This document shows, one piece after another, positions 1-7,985 of a stretch of 33,799 bases of DNA (positions are counted from its first letter, which is position 1; each line of letters starts with the position of its first letter). Both the position numbers and the translations under genes were made by a program. The stretch spans positions 628,501 to 662,299 of the forward strand of contig NZ_CP061738.1 in NCBI RefSeq assembly GCF_014771645.1. The letters are read 5' to 3'. The stretch comes from Candidatus Wolbachia massiliensis (lineage in GTDB: Bacteria; Pseudomonadota; Alphaproteobacteria; Rickettsiales; Anaplasmataceae). The notes under the pieces were generated by a model. That model saw nothing but the letters and a program-made list of their open reading frames with translations, was not told where the DNA came from and ran no database searches.

Positions 1-2
1 TG

Positions 3-170
3 GTAAGAGTACGATCAAATCTGAAAAAAAAGTTAAAGCGAAGGTTTATTATACTTATCATATTGGTAAATGCTTTATTCATTTCATATTTTTTAATAAG
101 GAATACGAGTGACATTTCCAATCGCATTGTAGTCAAAGAAATAAATATAGGAGCTGATAATGAAAAATAA
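3..170 (+). CDS. C-terminal end of a small membrane protein (partial)
   Basis: An open frame enters from the left edge and stops at 168-170, giving about 55 residues. It shows a Lys/Arg-rich stretch, then one strongly hydrophobic segment of about 17 residues (around ILIILVNALFISYFLI), then a polar tail. That is the pattern of a single-pass inner membrane protein with a basic cytoplasmic side. No ATG lies in the visible part, so the start is outside the window. Its stop overlaps the start of the recombinase gene by 11 bases, which suggests translational coupling in one transcript. I do not recognise the family. The frame could also be open by chance, since it is short. Confidence 0.45.
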   Translation, partial: VRVRSNLKKKLKRRFIILIILVNALFISYFLIRNTSDISNRIVVKEINIGADNEK

Positions 171-1146
171 GCAGTTACAAGATAAAAAGGAAAATCTTTA
201 CATAGCATACTACATAGATGCTTTGGTGTCAGAAAAATCTGCTACGCAAAATACTTTGGAAAGCTATTGTTCAGATTTACATCAACTGGAAGGTTTTTTA
301 TTAGAAAGCGGTACTACCTTAGTGGGTGCAAGCAAAACTAATATTAAAGATTATGTGAAGTTTCTATGCACACAAAAAAAGTATAAGAGTAGTTCCATAT
401 CAAGAAAAATATCTGCTGTGAAAAATTTTTATAAGTGCCTAATTAATGATGGAATAATAGACTTTAATCCAGCCCCAACTAATGACGATGAATTGAAAAA
501 TCCGAAAGTTTCTCGTCCTTTACCCAGGTATTTAAGTGTTAAAGAAATGCTTTTGTTGATGGAAACGATTAGAAAATCAGCAAGCGAGTCAAGTAAAGAG
601 ATAAACAATAGAAGACTATGCGCTATTTTAGATATTCTCTACTCTTCTGGCATGCGTATTTCTGAGTTAATCAATATGAAGTTATGTGAAGTGTCACATT
701 TAGTAAACAGTAATGACAAAGAATGTTATGTAATAATAAAAGGAAAAAGTGGTAAAGAAAGACAAATCCTCTTTAATGAGCAAGCACTGCAAAGCCTTAG
801 GAATTATTTATCGATTCGTGGTAATCTGATTTCTGATGGAAAAGAATCTAGCTGGCTATTTCCAGGTAATAAACCTAATAGGCCGATTACAAGGCAGAGA
901 ATTGGTCAATTAATTAAGGAATTAGCTAGAAAATGCAATATTGATGAAAAGAAAATTTCCCCACATGTGATTAGACACTCTTTTGCTAATCACCTGCTGG
1001 ATAGTGGAGCAAGTATTGTATTGATACAGAAAGTTCTTGGCCATACCAGCCTTTCTACAACACAAATATATACTCATATTGCTAACAAGAAGTTAAAGGA
1101 CAAATTAGCTGATTCACATCCCGTCACTCAGATGGTCAATAATTAA
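160..1146 (+). CDS. xerD: Tyrosine recombinase XerD/XerC
   Basis: This is a site-specific tyrosine recombinase of the XerC/XerD type, which resolves chromosome dimers at dif during cell division. The N-terminal SAM-like core-binding domain covers about residues 12-100 and the catalytic domain about 125-325. The catalytic set is visible: R166 (SGMRISEL), a beta-hairpin Lys in KGKSGKERQ near 196, H269 and R272 (PHVIRHSF), H295 (LGHTSLSTTQ) and the nucleophile Y304 (IYTHIA). At 328 residues it is slightly longer than typical Xer proteins (about 300). The tail after the Tyr (THIANKKLK...HP) resembles XerD more than XerC, but I cannot separate them firmly. AGGAG at 149-153, six bases before the ATG, supports the start. 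Confidence 0.9.
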   Translation: MKNKQLQDKKENLYIAYYIDALVSEKSATQNTLESYCSDLHQLEGFLLESGTTLVGASKTNIKDYVKFLCTQKKYKSSSISRKISAVKNFYKCLINDGIIDFNPAPTNDDELKNPKVSRPLPRYLSVKEMLLLMETIRKSASESSKEINNRRLCAILDILYSSGMRISELINMKLCEVSHLVNSNDKECYVIIKGKSGKERQILFNEQALQSLRNYLSIRGNLISDGKESSWLFPGNKPNRPITRQRIGQLIKELARKCNIDEKKISPHVIRHSFANHLLDSGASIVLIQKVLGHTSLSTTQIYTHIANKKLKDKLADSHPVTQMVNN

Positions 1147-1201
1147 ACTTGTTGTTTTTTATGTGTAGTAAGGATAAACTTAAGTAAGTTTTTCTGAGTT
1201 T

Positions 1202-1927
1202 GTGATTTCAAGTTTATTGTTTAATTTCTTTCTTATATTGTGGGAGGTGCTCTATACTTTAATTGCTCTTCCTGTAGTCCTCTTTCCTATACATGTAACA
1301 ACTGGTTTTCTTGTCTGCTCAGTAAGGGTTGTATTACTCATGCTTCGATTATTATGTGGAGTTAAATACGAAATTAGGGGGATGGAAAACATTCCAAGGC
1401 AACCCTTTATAGTTGCCTCTAAGCACCAATCCCCGTTTGAAACATTTATTTTTATACTTTTATTTAGGAATGCAGTCTTTATTTTAAAACGTGAACTGAA
1501 GTGGATTCCATTCATAGGTTTGCATCTTATGGCACTTAGAATGATTTTTATTAACCGTTCGGATGGCATTGCCTCTATACGCTATATTGTTAAGTTGGCT
1601 AAGATGCGTATAAGAGAAAATAGAAGCATAATAATATTTCCTGAAGGCACCAGAACAGCTGCAAAGCAAAAAGTAGAATATCGACCAGGTATTGCTGCTT
1701 TATATAGCGTATTATCTGTTCCTGTGTTACCGGTTGCTTTAAATACCGGTTTATTTTGGCCAAAGAGCATGCTTTCCATAAGAAAGAATCCTGGAAAAGC
1801 GGTAATAGAAATATTGCCTCCGATATATCCTGGATTGAACAAGGATGAATTCTTGAAAAATTTAGAAAGAGCTATTGAAGAAAAAAGTAATGAGCTAACT
1901 ACAGAAAAAACTAGTGTTGCAAATTAG
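1202..1927 (+). CDS. plsC: 1-acyl-sn-glycerol-3-phosphate acyltransferase
   Basis: PlsC/LPLAT-family acyltransferase that acylates lysophosphatidic acid to phosphatidic acid, the second acylation step of phospholipid synthesis, at the inner membrane. Residues 1-50 are very hydrophobic and probably span or dip into the membrane. The HX4(D/E) catalytic motif is seen as KHQSPFE near residue 75, and the phosphate-binding FPEGTR motif near 147. The length of 241 is normal. The only start that keeps the membrane segment is GTG at 1202; no strong Shine-Dalgarno is visible, so the start is tentative. It follows the recombinase gene after 55 bases on the same strand. Confidence 0.88.
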   Translation: MISSLLFNFFLILWEVLYTLIALPVVLFPIHVTTGFLVCSVRVVLLMLRLLCGVKYEIRGMENIPRQPFIVASKHQSPFETFIFILLFRNAVFILKRELKWIPFIGLHLMALRMIFINRSDGIASIRYIVKLAKMRIRENRSIIIFPEGTRTAAKQKVEYRPGIAALYSVLSVPVLPVALNTGLFWPKSMLSIRKNPGKAVIEILPPIYPGLNKDEFLKNLERAIEEKSNELTTEKTSVAN

Positions 1928-1975
1928 TGAAAAAATTTTATAATGAGATAAAGAGTACAGTGTAGGTATTAATGT

Positions 1976-2245
1976 ATGGCAAATCATAAGAGTGCTAAAA
2001 AAATGATAAAGGTAATAACAAAGCGCACTTTAATAAATAAAATGCGCAAAAATAAAACTCGCACTGCTATTAGGAAATTGGTTGATATAATTAAGTCTGG
2101 CGATAAGGAAAATGTTATTCTTGCATTTCGAAATGCTGAATCTAATTTACACAAGTGTGTAAATAAAGGTGTTATTCATAAAAACACTGCTGCACGCAAA
2201 ATAAGTCGCTTAAATGCAAAAGTAAAAGCATTGATGACTGCTTAG
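1976..2245 (+). CDS. rpsT: 30S ribosomal protein S20
   Basis: Small basic protein of 89 residues that binds 16S rRNA in the 30S subunit body. The N-terminus MANHKSAKKMIK is the signature of bacterial S20 (usually MANIKSAKKR...). The sequence is Lys/Arg-rich and predicted helical throughout, with the usual Ala-rich basic C-terminus (HKNTAARKISRLNAKVKAL). Length is normal. It is a single gene between plsC and gltA on the same strand, with short gaps on both sides. Confidence 0.95.
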   Translation: MANHKSAKKMIKVITKRTLINKMRKNKTRTAIRKLVDIIKSGDKENVILAFRNAESNLHKCVNKGVIHKNTAARKISRLNAKVKALMTA

Positions 2246-2322
2246 TGTAGTTAATCTAAAGTTAACCGTATTAATATATACTCTTCAGTTTGTATGCTTT
2301 ATATGAAATTTGAGTGGCTTAA

Positions 2323-3576
2323 GTGATGGATAAAAAGGCATTATTAGAACTAAGTGATGGGTCAAAATTTGAACTACCCATATTAAGTGGAACAACAGGT
2401 TCTGACGTATTAAATATTAAGGATTTGTATAGAATAACAGGGTTGTTTACTTACGATCCGGGGTTTGTTTCTACAGCTTCATGTTCTTCTGCAATTACAT
2501 TTATTGATGGAGATGAAGGAGTGCTTAGATATAGGGGATATGATATAGCTGATTTAGCAGAGAATAATAGTTTTACTGCTGTGATTTATCTCTTACTCTA
2601 TGGCGAATTGCCTAGTTCAGACCAGCACAAAAAGTTTCTTCTAAAACTACAAGAATTATCTAAAGTATCAGAGCAGGTTATAAATGTGATTAAAGCATTT
2701 CCAAAAACTGCTCACCCTATGTCAATTTTGATTGCATGTTTTGCAAGTTTGTCAGCACTCTACTATGAGAGATATGGTAACAATATTAATAATGAAAGCT
2801 TGGATTTTGGAGTTTCTGCGATAGCGCAAGTTCCTGCAATTGTTGCAATGATCTATAGACATATCAATGATCAGAAGTTCATAAATGCCAACAGTGAATT
2901 GAGTTATAGTGAAAATTTCTTGAGGATGATGTTCGGCGGTGCTTTTGATGGTGATAAAAGCATGTTTTTTGCAAAAGCTCTGGATAAAATATTTACTCTC
3001 CACGCTGACCATGAGCAAAATGCTTCTACGGCAGCTGTCAGATTGGTGGGATCTGCTGGTTCTAATTTATTCGCGTGCCTCTCTGCAGGAGTTGCTACCC
3101 TTTGGGGGCCAGCGCATGGTGGAGCTAACGAGGCAGTTATAAATATGTTAAAAGAGATAGAGAAAAGTGGAGATGTAGATAAATTTATTGAAAAGGCTAA
3201 GGATGATAAAGATCCGTTTAAATTAGTGGGGTTTGGGCATCGTGTTTATAAAAGTTACGATCCACGGGCACGTATATTGAAAGATGCTTGTCATGAAGTT
3301 TTAGATCAACTAGAACAAGATAATAAGCTGCTCAAGATTGCAAAAGGACTTGAAGAAGTAGCTTTAAGGGATGAATATTTTGTTATGCGTAAGTTATATC
3401 CAAATGTTGACTTTTACTCAGGTATAATAATGAATGCTATTGACATTCCTTCAAGTATGTTCACACCTATTTTTGCGCTTGCAAGAACTACTGGTTGGGT
3501 TACTCAGTGGTACGAAATGATAAATGATGGAGAAACTAAGATTTGTAGACCAAGGCAGCTTTATGTTGGTAAATAA
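2323..3576 (+). CDS. gltA: Citrate synthase
   Basis: Type II hexameric-type citrate synthase that condenses acetyl-CoA and oxaloacetate to citrate, the entry of the TCA cycle. Length 417 fits the bacterial enzyme. Active-site segments are clear: HADHEQNAST with H227, GFGHRVYKSYDPRA with H306, the region VDFYSGIIMNA supplying the catalytic Asp, and the C-terminal Arg-containing CRPRQLYVGK. The ATG at 2323 is followed by a second near-start (MMDKK), so the true start could be one codon later. It faces the SCO gene convergently, with 38 bases between the stops. Together with pdhC and acnA in this window it supports a working TCA cycle. Confidence 0.96.
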   Translation: MMDKKALLELSDGSKFELPILSGTTGSDVLNIKDLYRITGLFTYDPGFVSTASCSSAITFIDGDEGVLRYRGYDIADLAENNSFTAVIYLLLYGELPSSDQHKKFLLKLQELSKVSEQVINVIKAFPKTAHPMSILIACFASLSALYYERYGNNINNESLDFGVSAIAQVPAIVAMIYRHINDQKFINANSELSYSENFLRMMFGGAFDGDKSMFFAKALDKIFTLHADHEQNASTAAVRLVGSAGSNLFACLSAGVATLWGPAHGGANEAVINMLKEIEKSGDVDKFIEKAKDDKDPFKLVGFGHRVYKSYDPRARILKDACHEVLDQLEQDNKLLKIAKGLEEVALRDEYFVMRKLYPNVDFYSGIIMNAIDIPSSMFTPIFALARTTGWVTQWYEMINDGETKICRPRQLYVGK

Positions 3577-3614
3577 GTCTTCATTTATAGCTTTTAACGC
3601 TAATTGACTTGAAC

Positions 3615-4226
3615 TTAGTCATTTACATATTTCTCAATTTCAGCTGTAATTTTGTCAGATTGACTTTCATCAGAATTTAGATCAGCTGCAAAGTGTGCAA
3701 CATATTTTCCTCCAGGGCCTATAAGATATATTATTGAAGAATGATTGATTTCCTCTTCTCCACCAACTTTGCTGGCATATACTTTGTAGTTTGCAATTAC
3801 CTCATCTATTTTTTCTTTTTCACCGGTTAACATTTGTATCCTATGGTCAAACTGCTGCTGAAACTCTTTAAGTTTCTCTATGCTATCGCGTTCGGGATCA
3901 ACTGTTATGAAAAATGTTTGTAGCTTGTCATTGGTTTTCTCACCTAACTTTGCAAGTGCTTCTGAAATTATACCAAGATTCATAGGACAAATCTTTTTAC
4001 ATGAAGAAAATCCAAAAAAAATCATCATGTACTTATCTTTAAAGTCATTACTGTGTATGATCTGCCCATCTTGGTTGATCAAAGAAAAATCTCCTCCTAT
4101 CTTAACTTCTGCATTGTGAATTGCTGCTGGAGCAAATATGCCTTGTTTCGTGAAGTAGCAATAACCGAGAAAAACAACTGCTAATACTACTAATATACCA
4201 GATAATAACCTTATAAACCTTGCCAT
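3615..4226 (-). CDS. SCO1/SenC-family copper chaperone
   Basis: Membrane-anchored thioredoxin-fold protein of the SCO1/SenC family, which delivers copper to the CuA site of cytochrome c oxidase and acts outside the inner membrane. Residues 7-24 form an uncleaved N-terminal membrane anchor. The copper-binding CxxxC is C76-KKI-C80 in FFGFSSCKKICP, and the partner His is H162 (INHSSIIYLIG). The length of 203 is normal for the family. It is the last gene of a minus-strand run with dnaQ and the Tim44-domain gene. The function implies that the organism keeps a heme-copper oxidase. Confidence 0.92.
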   Translation of the reverse strand: MARFIRLLSGILVVLAVVFLGYCYFTKQGIFAPAAIHNAEVKIGGDFSLINQDGQIIHSNDFKDKYMMIFFGFSSCKKICPMNLGIISEALAKLGEKTNDKLQTFFITVDPERDSIEKLKEFQQQFDHRIQMLTGEKEKIDEVIANYKVYASKVGGEEEINHSSIIYLIGPGGKYVAHFAADLNSDESQSDKITAEIEKYVND

Positions 4227-4259
4227 TTAGAGAGCACTTAATAAAATTAAATTATATCT

Positions 4260-4967
4260 TCATTTGCTGATCCATTCAATGAATTTCTTCCAAAGTGGAT
4301 TATTAATTTTGTCTAACAGTTTTTCGTGCTCCTCAATTTCTTCACTACTTGGTGAATGCTCTCTGGGAGTGAGGTTACGCACTTTATGCTGAACGAATGT
4401 AGAGTTATTATCTTGATCACATTCACTATCAAACAAAAAGGTCTGTAATCCTCCTGTAAGTTCAACATATACCCTTGCAAGTAATTGAGCATCAACCAGG
4501 GCTCCGTGCAATGCTCTATCCTCTAACGATATATCAAAACGCTTACATAGTGCATTTAGAGAAGCAGGCGATCCTGCAAACTTTTTTCTTGCAAGTGGTA
4601 ATGTATCTAGCACTCTGTCCGAAGAAATTAATTCAGCATTTAGTTTGCCTAATTCCATATTAAGGAACTTAACATCGAATTCAGCATTGTGAATTATTAA
4701 AGTATCGTTAGATATGAAGTCAAGAAATTCAAGTGCAATATCTGAAAATAATGGTTTATCTTCTAAAAATTCTTCACTAAGACCGTGAATTTTAAACGAG
4801 TGATAGGGTATACCTCTTTCCGGATTAATGTACCGGTGGCATACTTTGCCTGTTGGAATACGGTTAATTAATTCCACACATCCTATTTCAATAATTCGAT
4901 GACCCGATCCAATGTCAAGACCTGTAGTTTCGGTATCAAGTACTATTTCACGTAGCTTATTTTCCAT
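4260..4967 (-). CDS. dnaQ: DNA polymerase III epsilon subunit
   Basis: The 3'-5' proofreading exonuclease of the replicative polymerase (DEDDh family). ExoI is LDTETTG with D11 and E13, ExoII is HNAEFDVKFLN with D98, and ExoIII is HGALVDAQLL with H154 and D159, so all catalytic residues are present. The C-terminus after residue 180 is charged and probably holds the polymerase-binding tail. Length 235 is normal. The ATG at 4967 lies just downstream of the Tim44-domain gene (11 bases), so the two are probably co-transcribed. Confidence 0.95.
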   Translation of the reverse strand: MENKLREIVLDTETTGLDIGSGHRIIEIGCVELINRIPTGKVCHRYINPERGIPYHSFKIHGLSEEFLEDKPLFSDIALEFLDFISNDTLIIHNAEFDVKFLNMELGKLNAELISSDRVLDTLPLARKKFAGSPASLNALCKRFDISLEDRALHGALVDAQLLARVYVELTGGLQTFLFDSECDQDNNSTFVQHKVRNLTPREHSPSSEEIEEHEKLLDKINNPLWKKFIEWISK

Positions 4968-4978
4968 ATTAAATAAAA

Positions 4979-5638
4979 TTAGTTATACTTGCTGTTTGTC
5001 TTACAATCGTCTGCTTTCTTATAGTTTATAGAAGTAAGCAACCAGCTTAGGTTTGATGAAGCAACACTCTTTTTAAATTGCCACACATCCTCAACTGTGT
5101 TAATAGTAGACGTGCTACCTGATATAACGTCTCCCTTGTCATTTTTAACAAAGTTAATTTGCTCTGAAAGGAAATATACTGCAATAAACACTACGTTTCT
5201 TACTAGTTTTATTTCTAAAATCTTTTGCGATATGATGGAAACAATTATAGATTCATGTACTGCTTTACGATGTTTTATCTTCTCTGCAAAATTATTATAT
5301 AAGTCTTTATCTAAGAAAGGTTTTAACTGAGACAAATTTCCTTGATTGAAGCATTTTATTATTAATTCGAAAGCTGCGCTTGAACCTTCCATAAAATGGG
5401 AAATAGAGAAATCTTTGTTCTTTTGCAATACTTGTTCATAAGTAGCTTTTATTGAATTTTTGTCGCTGTTGCTGCTGATATAATCTTCAATGTTTTCTAT
5501 TATATCTTCTCTACTTTGGCTTAAATCCAGTGTGCCAGTAAGTTTTTTTAAGTTAAGGTTTGTTGACCTTCCTAAAGAATTATATAAACGTGAAAAAACA
5601 AACGTCGCTAACAAAGCATATATTATGAGCTCTATCAT
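4979..5638 (-). CDS. Tim44/TimA-domain protein
   Basis: Protein with a Tim44-like domain. In alphaproteobacteria such proteins (TimA) are thought to be inner membrane proteins related to the mitochondrial import-motor component. Residues 2-16 form a hydrophobic N-terminal anchor, a charged linker follows to about 75, and the Tim44-like domain covers about 80-210 (FMEGSSAAFELIIKCF... through VEDVWQFKKS, the usual end of the fold). The length of 219 is typical. It is divergent from secB, an arrangement known in other alphaproteobacteria, which supports the assignment. The exact biochemical role in bacteria is not settled. Confidence 0.85.
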   Translation of the reverse strand: MIELIIYALLATFVFSRLYNSLGRSTNLNLKKLTGTLDLSQSREDIIENIEDYISSNSDKNSIKATYEQVLQKNKDFSISHFMEGSSAAFELIIKCFNQGNLSQLKPFLDKDLYNNFAEKIKHRKAVHESIIVSIISQKILEIKLVRNVVFIAVYFLSEQINFVKNDKGDVISGSTSTINTVEDVWQFKKSVASSNLSWLLTSINYKKADDCKTNSKYN

Positions 5639-5694
5639 AGTAACTCAACTCCTTAGCATATAAAATATCTGAACATTGTTAATTATTAATGAAC

Positions 5695-5723
5695 GTATAC
5701 TATACCAACCTATAATTTAGGTT
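5695..5723. promoter_or_regulatory. Paired palindromes between timA-like gene and secB
   Basis: The 163-base divergent gap holds GTATACTATAC (5695-5705) directly followed by a perfect inverted repeat AACCTA-N5-TAGGTT (5707-5723). A TATATTATAC-like AT-rich stretch follows toward secB. Such symmetric sites in a divergent promoter region could be an operator, but AT-rich DNA gives palindromes easily. No regulator is identified. Confidence 0.3.
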
Positions 5724-5801
5724 TGCTATTTATTTGTAAATGTTTATATTATACAGAAAAGTGTTAAATGTTTCAACTTAATTATAGGGAGATATAAAGA
5801 A

Positions 5802-6305
5802 ATGTCACAACAAAAAATGAAAATTCATGGTCAGTATATAAAAGATCTATCGTTTGAAAATCCAAATTCACCGTTCCTTACTTCAAAAGAAGCTCCTAAT
5901 ATTAATGTAATGGTTAATATCAATTCAGTGAAGTTAGAAGGAGCTGAAAGTAAAGAAGGAGTAGATGAAGCAAAATCTTTCCATGAAATTACTTTGCATA
6001 TAGAGGCAAAAGCAGTGGTAAAAGATGAGAATATGAACGATAGTGTTGCTTTTATTTGTGAAACGAAATATTGTGGCATTTTTTCAGTAGAAAACTTTAA
6101 AGAGCTGAGTACAGAAGAGGTAAGGCAGGCTTTGTTTATTGGTGGACCTACTTTTCTTTTTCCTTTTGCAAGGGAAATAGTTGCAAGGGTTACAAGTAGT
6201 GGTGGATTTCCTCCACTTATGCTAGATCCTATAGATTTTGAAGCTATGTATAAGCAGCAAAGTCAACAGCAAAAAGGCACTGTGAGCAACGAGAACTTTA
6301 ACTGA
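5802..6305 (+). CDS. secB: Protein-export chaperone SecB
   Basis: SecB keeps presecretory proteins unfolded and hands them to SecA in the cytoplasm. The sequence carries the family core: NVMVNINSVKL (strand of the peptide-binding groove), FHEITLHIEAKAVV, a FICETKYCGIF segment, and the very conserved FPFAREIVARVTSSGGFPPLMLDPIDFEAMY near 122-154. Length 167 is normal. An AGGGAGAT stretch lies upstream of the ATG. It is divergent from the Tim44-domain gene. A dispersed repeat begins only 14 bases after the stop. Confidence 0.96.
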   Translation: MSQQKMKIHGQYIKDLSFENPNSPFLTSKEAPNINVMVNINSVKLEGAESKEGVDEAKSFHEITLHIEAKAVVKDENMNDSVAFICETKYCGIFSVENFKELSTEEVRQALFIGGPTFLFPFAREIVARVTSSGGFPPLMLDPIDFEAMYKQQSQQQKGTVSNENFN

Positions 6306-6318
6306 TGCCCCCACCCCA

Positions 6319-6545
6319 CAACTGCACGGATTTGAAAAGCAACCCCAGCTGTCATCAAAAACAAAAAGATTACTTGACAAACCTCTCCAGTCCACGTATC
6401 ATAGAGGTGAAGCTATTATATTTGCTTTCGCCAATCTGCAGATTAAAAGGTAAGGATTACTTAATGTATCGGCGTCTTATGTTTAATTTTTTGCAGTACA
6501 TAGGTGCTGTATGTCTTTAAAAAACTTCTAGGTTTTTGAGAGGGA
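6319..6545 (+). repeat. Dispersed promoter-bearing repeat, copy A
   Basis: This segment is clearly related to 26547-26765 (same strand), and its promoter-containing part also to 13135-13300 (plus) and 21180-21365 (minus). The shared blocks are a leader (GGATTTGAAAAGCAA), a promoter core (TACTTGACAAACCTC), GTGAAGCTATT, CTGCAGATTAAA, TGTTTAATTTTT and a closing TATGTCTTTA. It overlaps no convincing gene. Copy A lacks the second repeat unit that follows copies B, C and D. Confidence 0.8.
6374..6402 (+). promoter_or_regulatory. Sigma-70-like promoter inside repeat copy A
   Basis: TTGACA at 6374-6379, a 17-base spacer and TATCAT at 6397-6402: a perfect -35 and a near-consensus -10 at optimal spacing. 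It points toward the 3' ends of the minus-strand RDD genes, so it does not serve a coding gene directly. A short RNA or antisense transcript would be the expected product. Confidence 0.55.
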
Positions 6546-6585
6546 GCTCTTATCTGCAAAACAGATTTTATATCTAAGGTTTATA

Positions 6586-7158
6586 TCAGAGTTCCTCCCT
6601 TCTCCAACTAATGCTTAAGCTTAAAACATTAGATGCTTTTTTCAAGATACAAGGTTTATAGTCTATTACTACTGTTTTTGCAATTTTGTCATAAAAAGTC
6701 TGTTTGCGTTGGTCAAGTATTGCAAACATTAAAACTGAGACTAGTACGATAAAAAGACATCCAGAAACATAGCCAGGAAGAGGATCAGACAGAAAATTAC
6801 AAACAGTCCAAATGCCGTCCTTAAAAAAGTATCTTATTATTGCTTGCTTTAGGGTAACATTTGTAAATGTACTTGCATCTTTTATATATATGCCGCACAG
6901 TAATTTCCCTGGAGTACCGCCAAGTTTTGTTGTCATTAGTATATTAAACATTATATATACTGGTAGTATTACCGTAAGAATTACCATGGGGATAACTGTT
7001 CTGTAAGTGTCATCTGCATCATTGTATGATGTAGATGAATAATGTAGAAAATATAGAAAAAAGAGTGTAACAAATGCTATTGTTATCCATAAAGCAATAT
7101 CAATTATATATGCTAAAGCTCGCCTAAGAACTCCTGCATAACTTATTTTAGTATCCAT
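6586..7158 (-). CDS. RDD-family membrane protein 1
   Basis: Integral membrane protein with an RDD domain (PF06271), a family of unknown or transport-related function. The R-(x)-D signature appears as RRALAYIIDIALW near residues 12-24, followed by three to four hydrophobic segments. The conserved GGTPGKLLCGIYI block lies near 83 and the C-terminal block DKIAKTVVIDYKP near 155. It is a tandem paralogue of the next gene. It carries about 20 extra residues after VIDYKP (ending SWRREEL) that the paralogue lacks; these may come from loss of an older stop codon. Molecular function cannot be given from sequence. Confidence 0.85.
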   Translation of the reverse strand: MDTKISYAGVLRRALAYIIDIALWITIAFVTLFFLYFLHYSSTSYNDADDTYRTVIPMVILTVILPVYIMFNILMTTKLGGTPGKLLCGIYIKDASTFTNVTLKQAIIRYFFKDGIWTVCNFLSDPLPGYVSGCLFIVLVSVLMFAILDQRKQTFYDKIAKTVVIDYKPCILKKASNVLSLSISWRREEL

Positions 7159-7233
7159 ACACTTGTCATGTTTTATGATTCCATAACTAGTATAAGAGCA
7201 CGTTATTAAATAACCGTAAATTGCAAGGAGAAG

Positions 7234-7713
7234 TTAGTTTTCAGGTTTATAGTCTATTACTACCGTGTTTGCAATTTTGTCATGAAAAGCTTGTTTATGT
7301 TTATCATCTACTGTGCATACTAAAACAAGAATTAATATAGCTAAAAGTAAAATAGGATTGTAAAGTGGTATACAGTAAATTATAAAAAAGGCGATAGTCC
7401 TTTTTATTACTTGTATTAGAGTGATCTGCTCAAATGTATCTTTGTCTCTTACACGCATGCTAAATAATAAGTGCCCTGGAGTACCACCAAATTTTACTAG
7501 CATGAATATGTGAAATATACATGGTATCATTAAAAATAAAGAAAATACAATCGTGGTGATTATAATTATTGCACCTATGATCCCTTGCATTGCGTGTGTG
7601 AGTGAGAAGCCCACTGCCATTAAAACAAACGGTATTACAATAAGTAAAATACAATCAACTATAAATGCTAGAACACGTCTTGTAATTGTTGAATAGCTTA
7701 CTTTTTTATCCAT
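7234..7713 (-). CDS. RDD-family membrane protein 2
   Basis: Second RDD-domain protein, 159 residues, with the same plan as its downstream neighbour: MDKKVSYSTITRR start, RRVLAFIVDCILL signature, GGTPGHLLFSMRV block and a C-terminal DKIANTVVIDYKPEN. Four hydrophobic segments are visible. The two genes lie 75 bases apart on the same strand and clearly arose by tandem duplication. The role is unknown; RDD proteins have been linked to ion transport in some bacteria, but nothing here tests that. Confidence 0.85.
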   Translation of the reverse strand: MDKKVSYSTITRRVLAFIVDCILLIVIPFVLMAVGFSLTHAMQGIIGAIIIITTIVFSLFLMIPCIFHIFMLVKFGGTPGHLLFSMRVRDKDTFEQITLIQVIKRTIAFFIIYCIPLYNPILLLAILILVLVCTVDDKHKQAFHDKIANTVVIDYKPEN

Positions 7714-7985
7714 GTGCTACCTCATTTTTAATTTCACCGTATTATTTTGACACTTAGATGTACAACGTCAACCCTGCTTTCGTTTTCTTACGCTCCTCCA
7801 AGGTGCCTAAAAATTCCTTGCCATAAATTATGCAATACCCTAGCATAGATCCCTCAAACAAGCAGCGGAGGTCTTTACTATGTTAACTGTGTTAAGCTAT
7901 ATTCAACATTGTTGCCGTTATTAGATGAAAACGAAATTAAATACATTTTTAATATTTTTATAGAAATCTATTAGAATGGTCTTGT
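7714..7985. other. Intergenic gap before the secretin gene
   Basis: 272 bases without a convincing gene, between divergent RDD and secretin genes. No RNA gene, clear promoter pair or copy of the window's repeats was found by eye. The stretch around 7775-7850 is richer in GC than its surroundings and might be a gene relic, but I could not match it to anything. Confidence 0.5.

Noticed and set aside
6305-6520. A 71-codon open frame on plus directly overlapping the secB stop
   Set aside because: It lies inside repeat copy A; the reading frame is not kept in copies B, C or D, and the product has no protein-like pattern.
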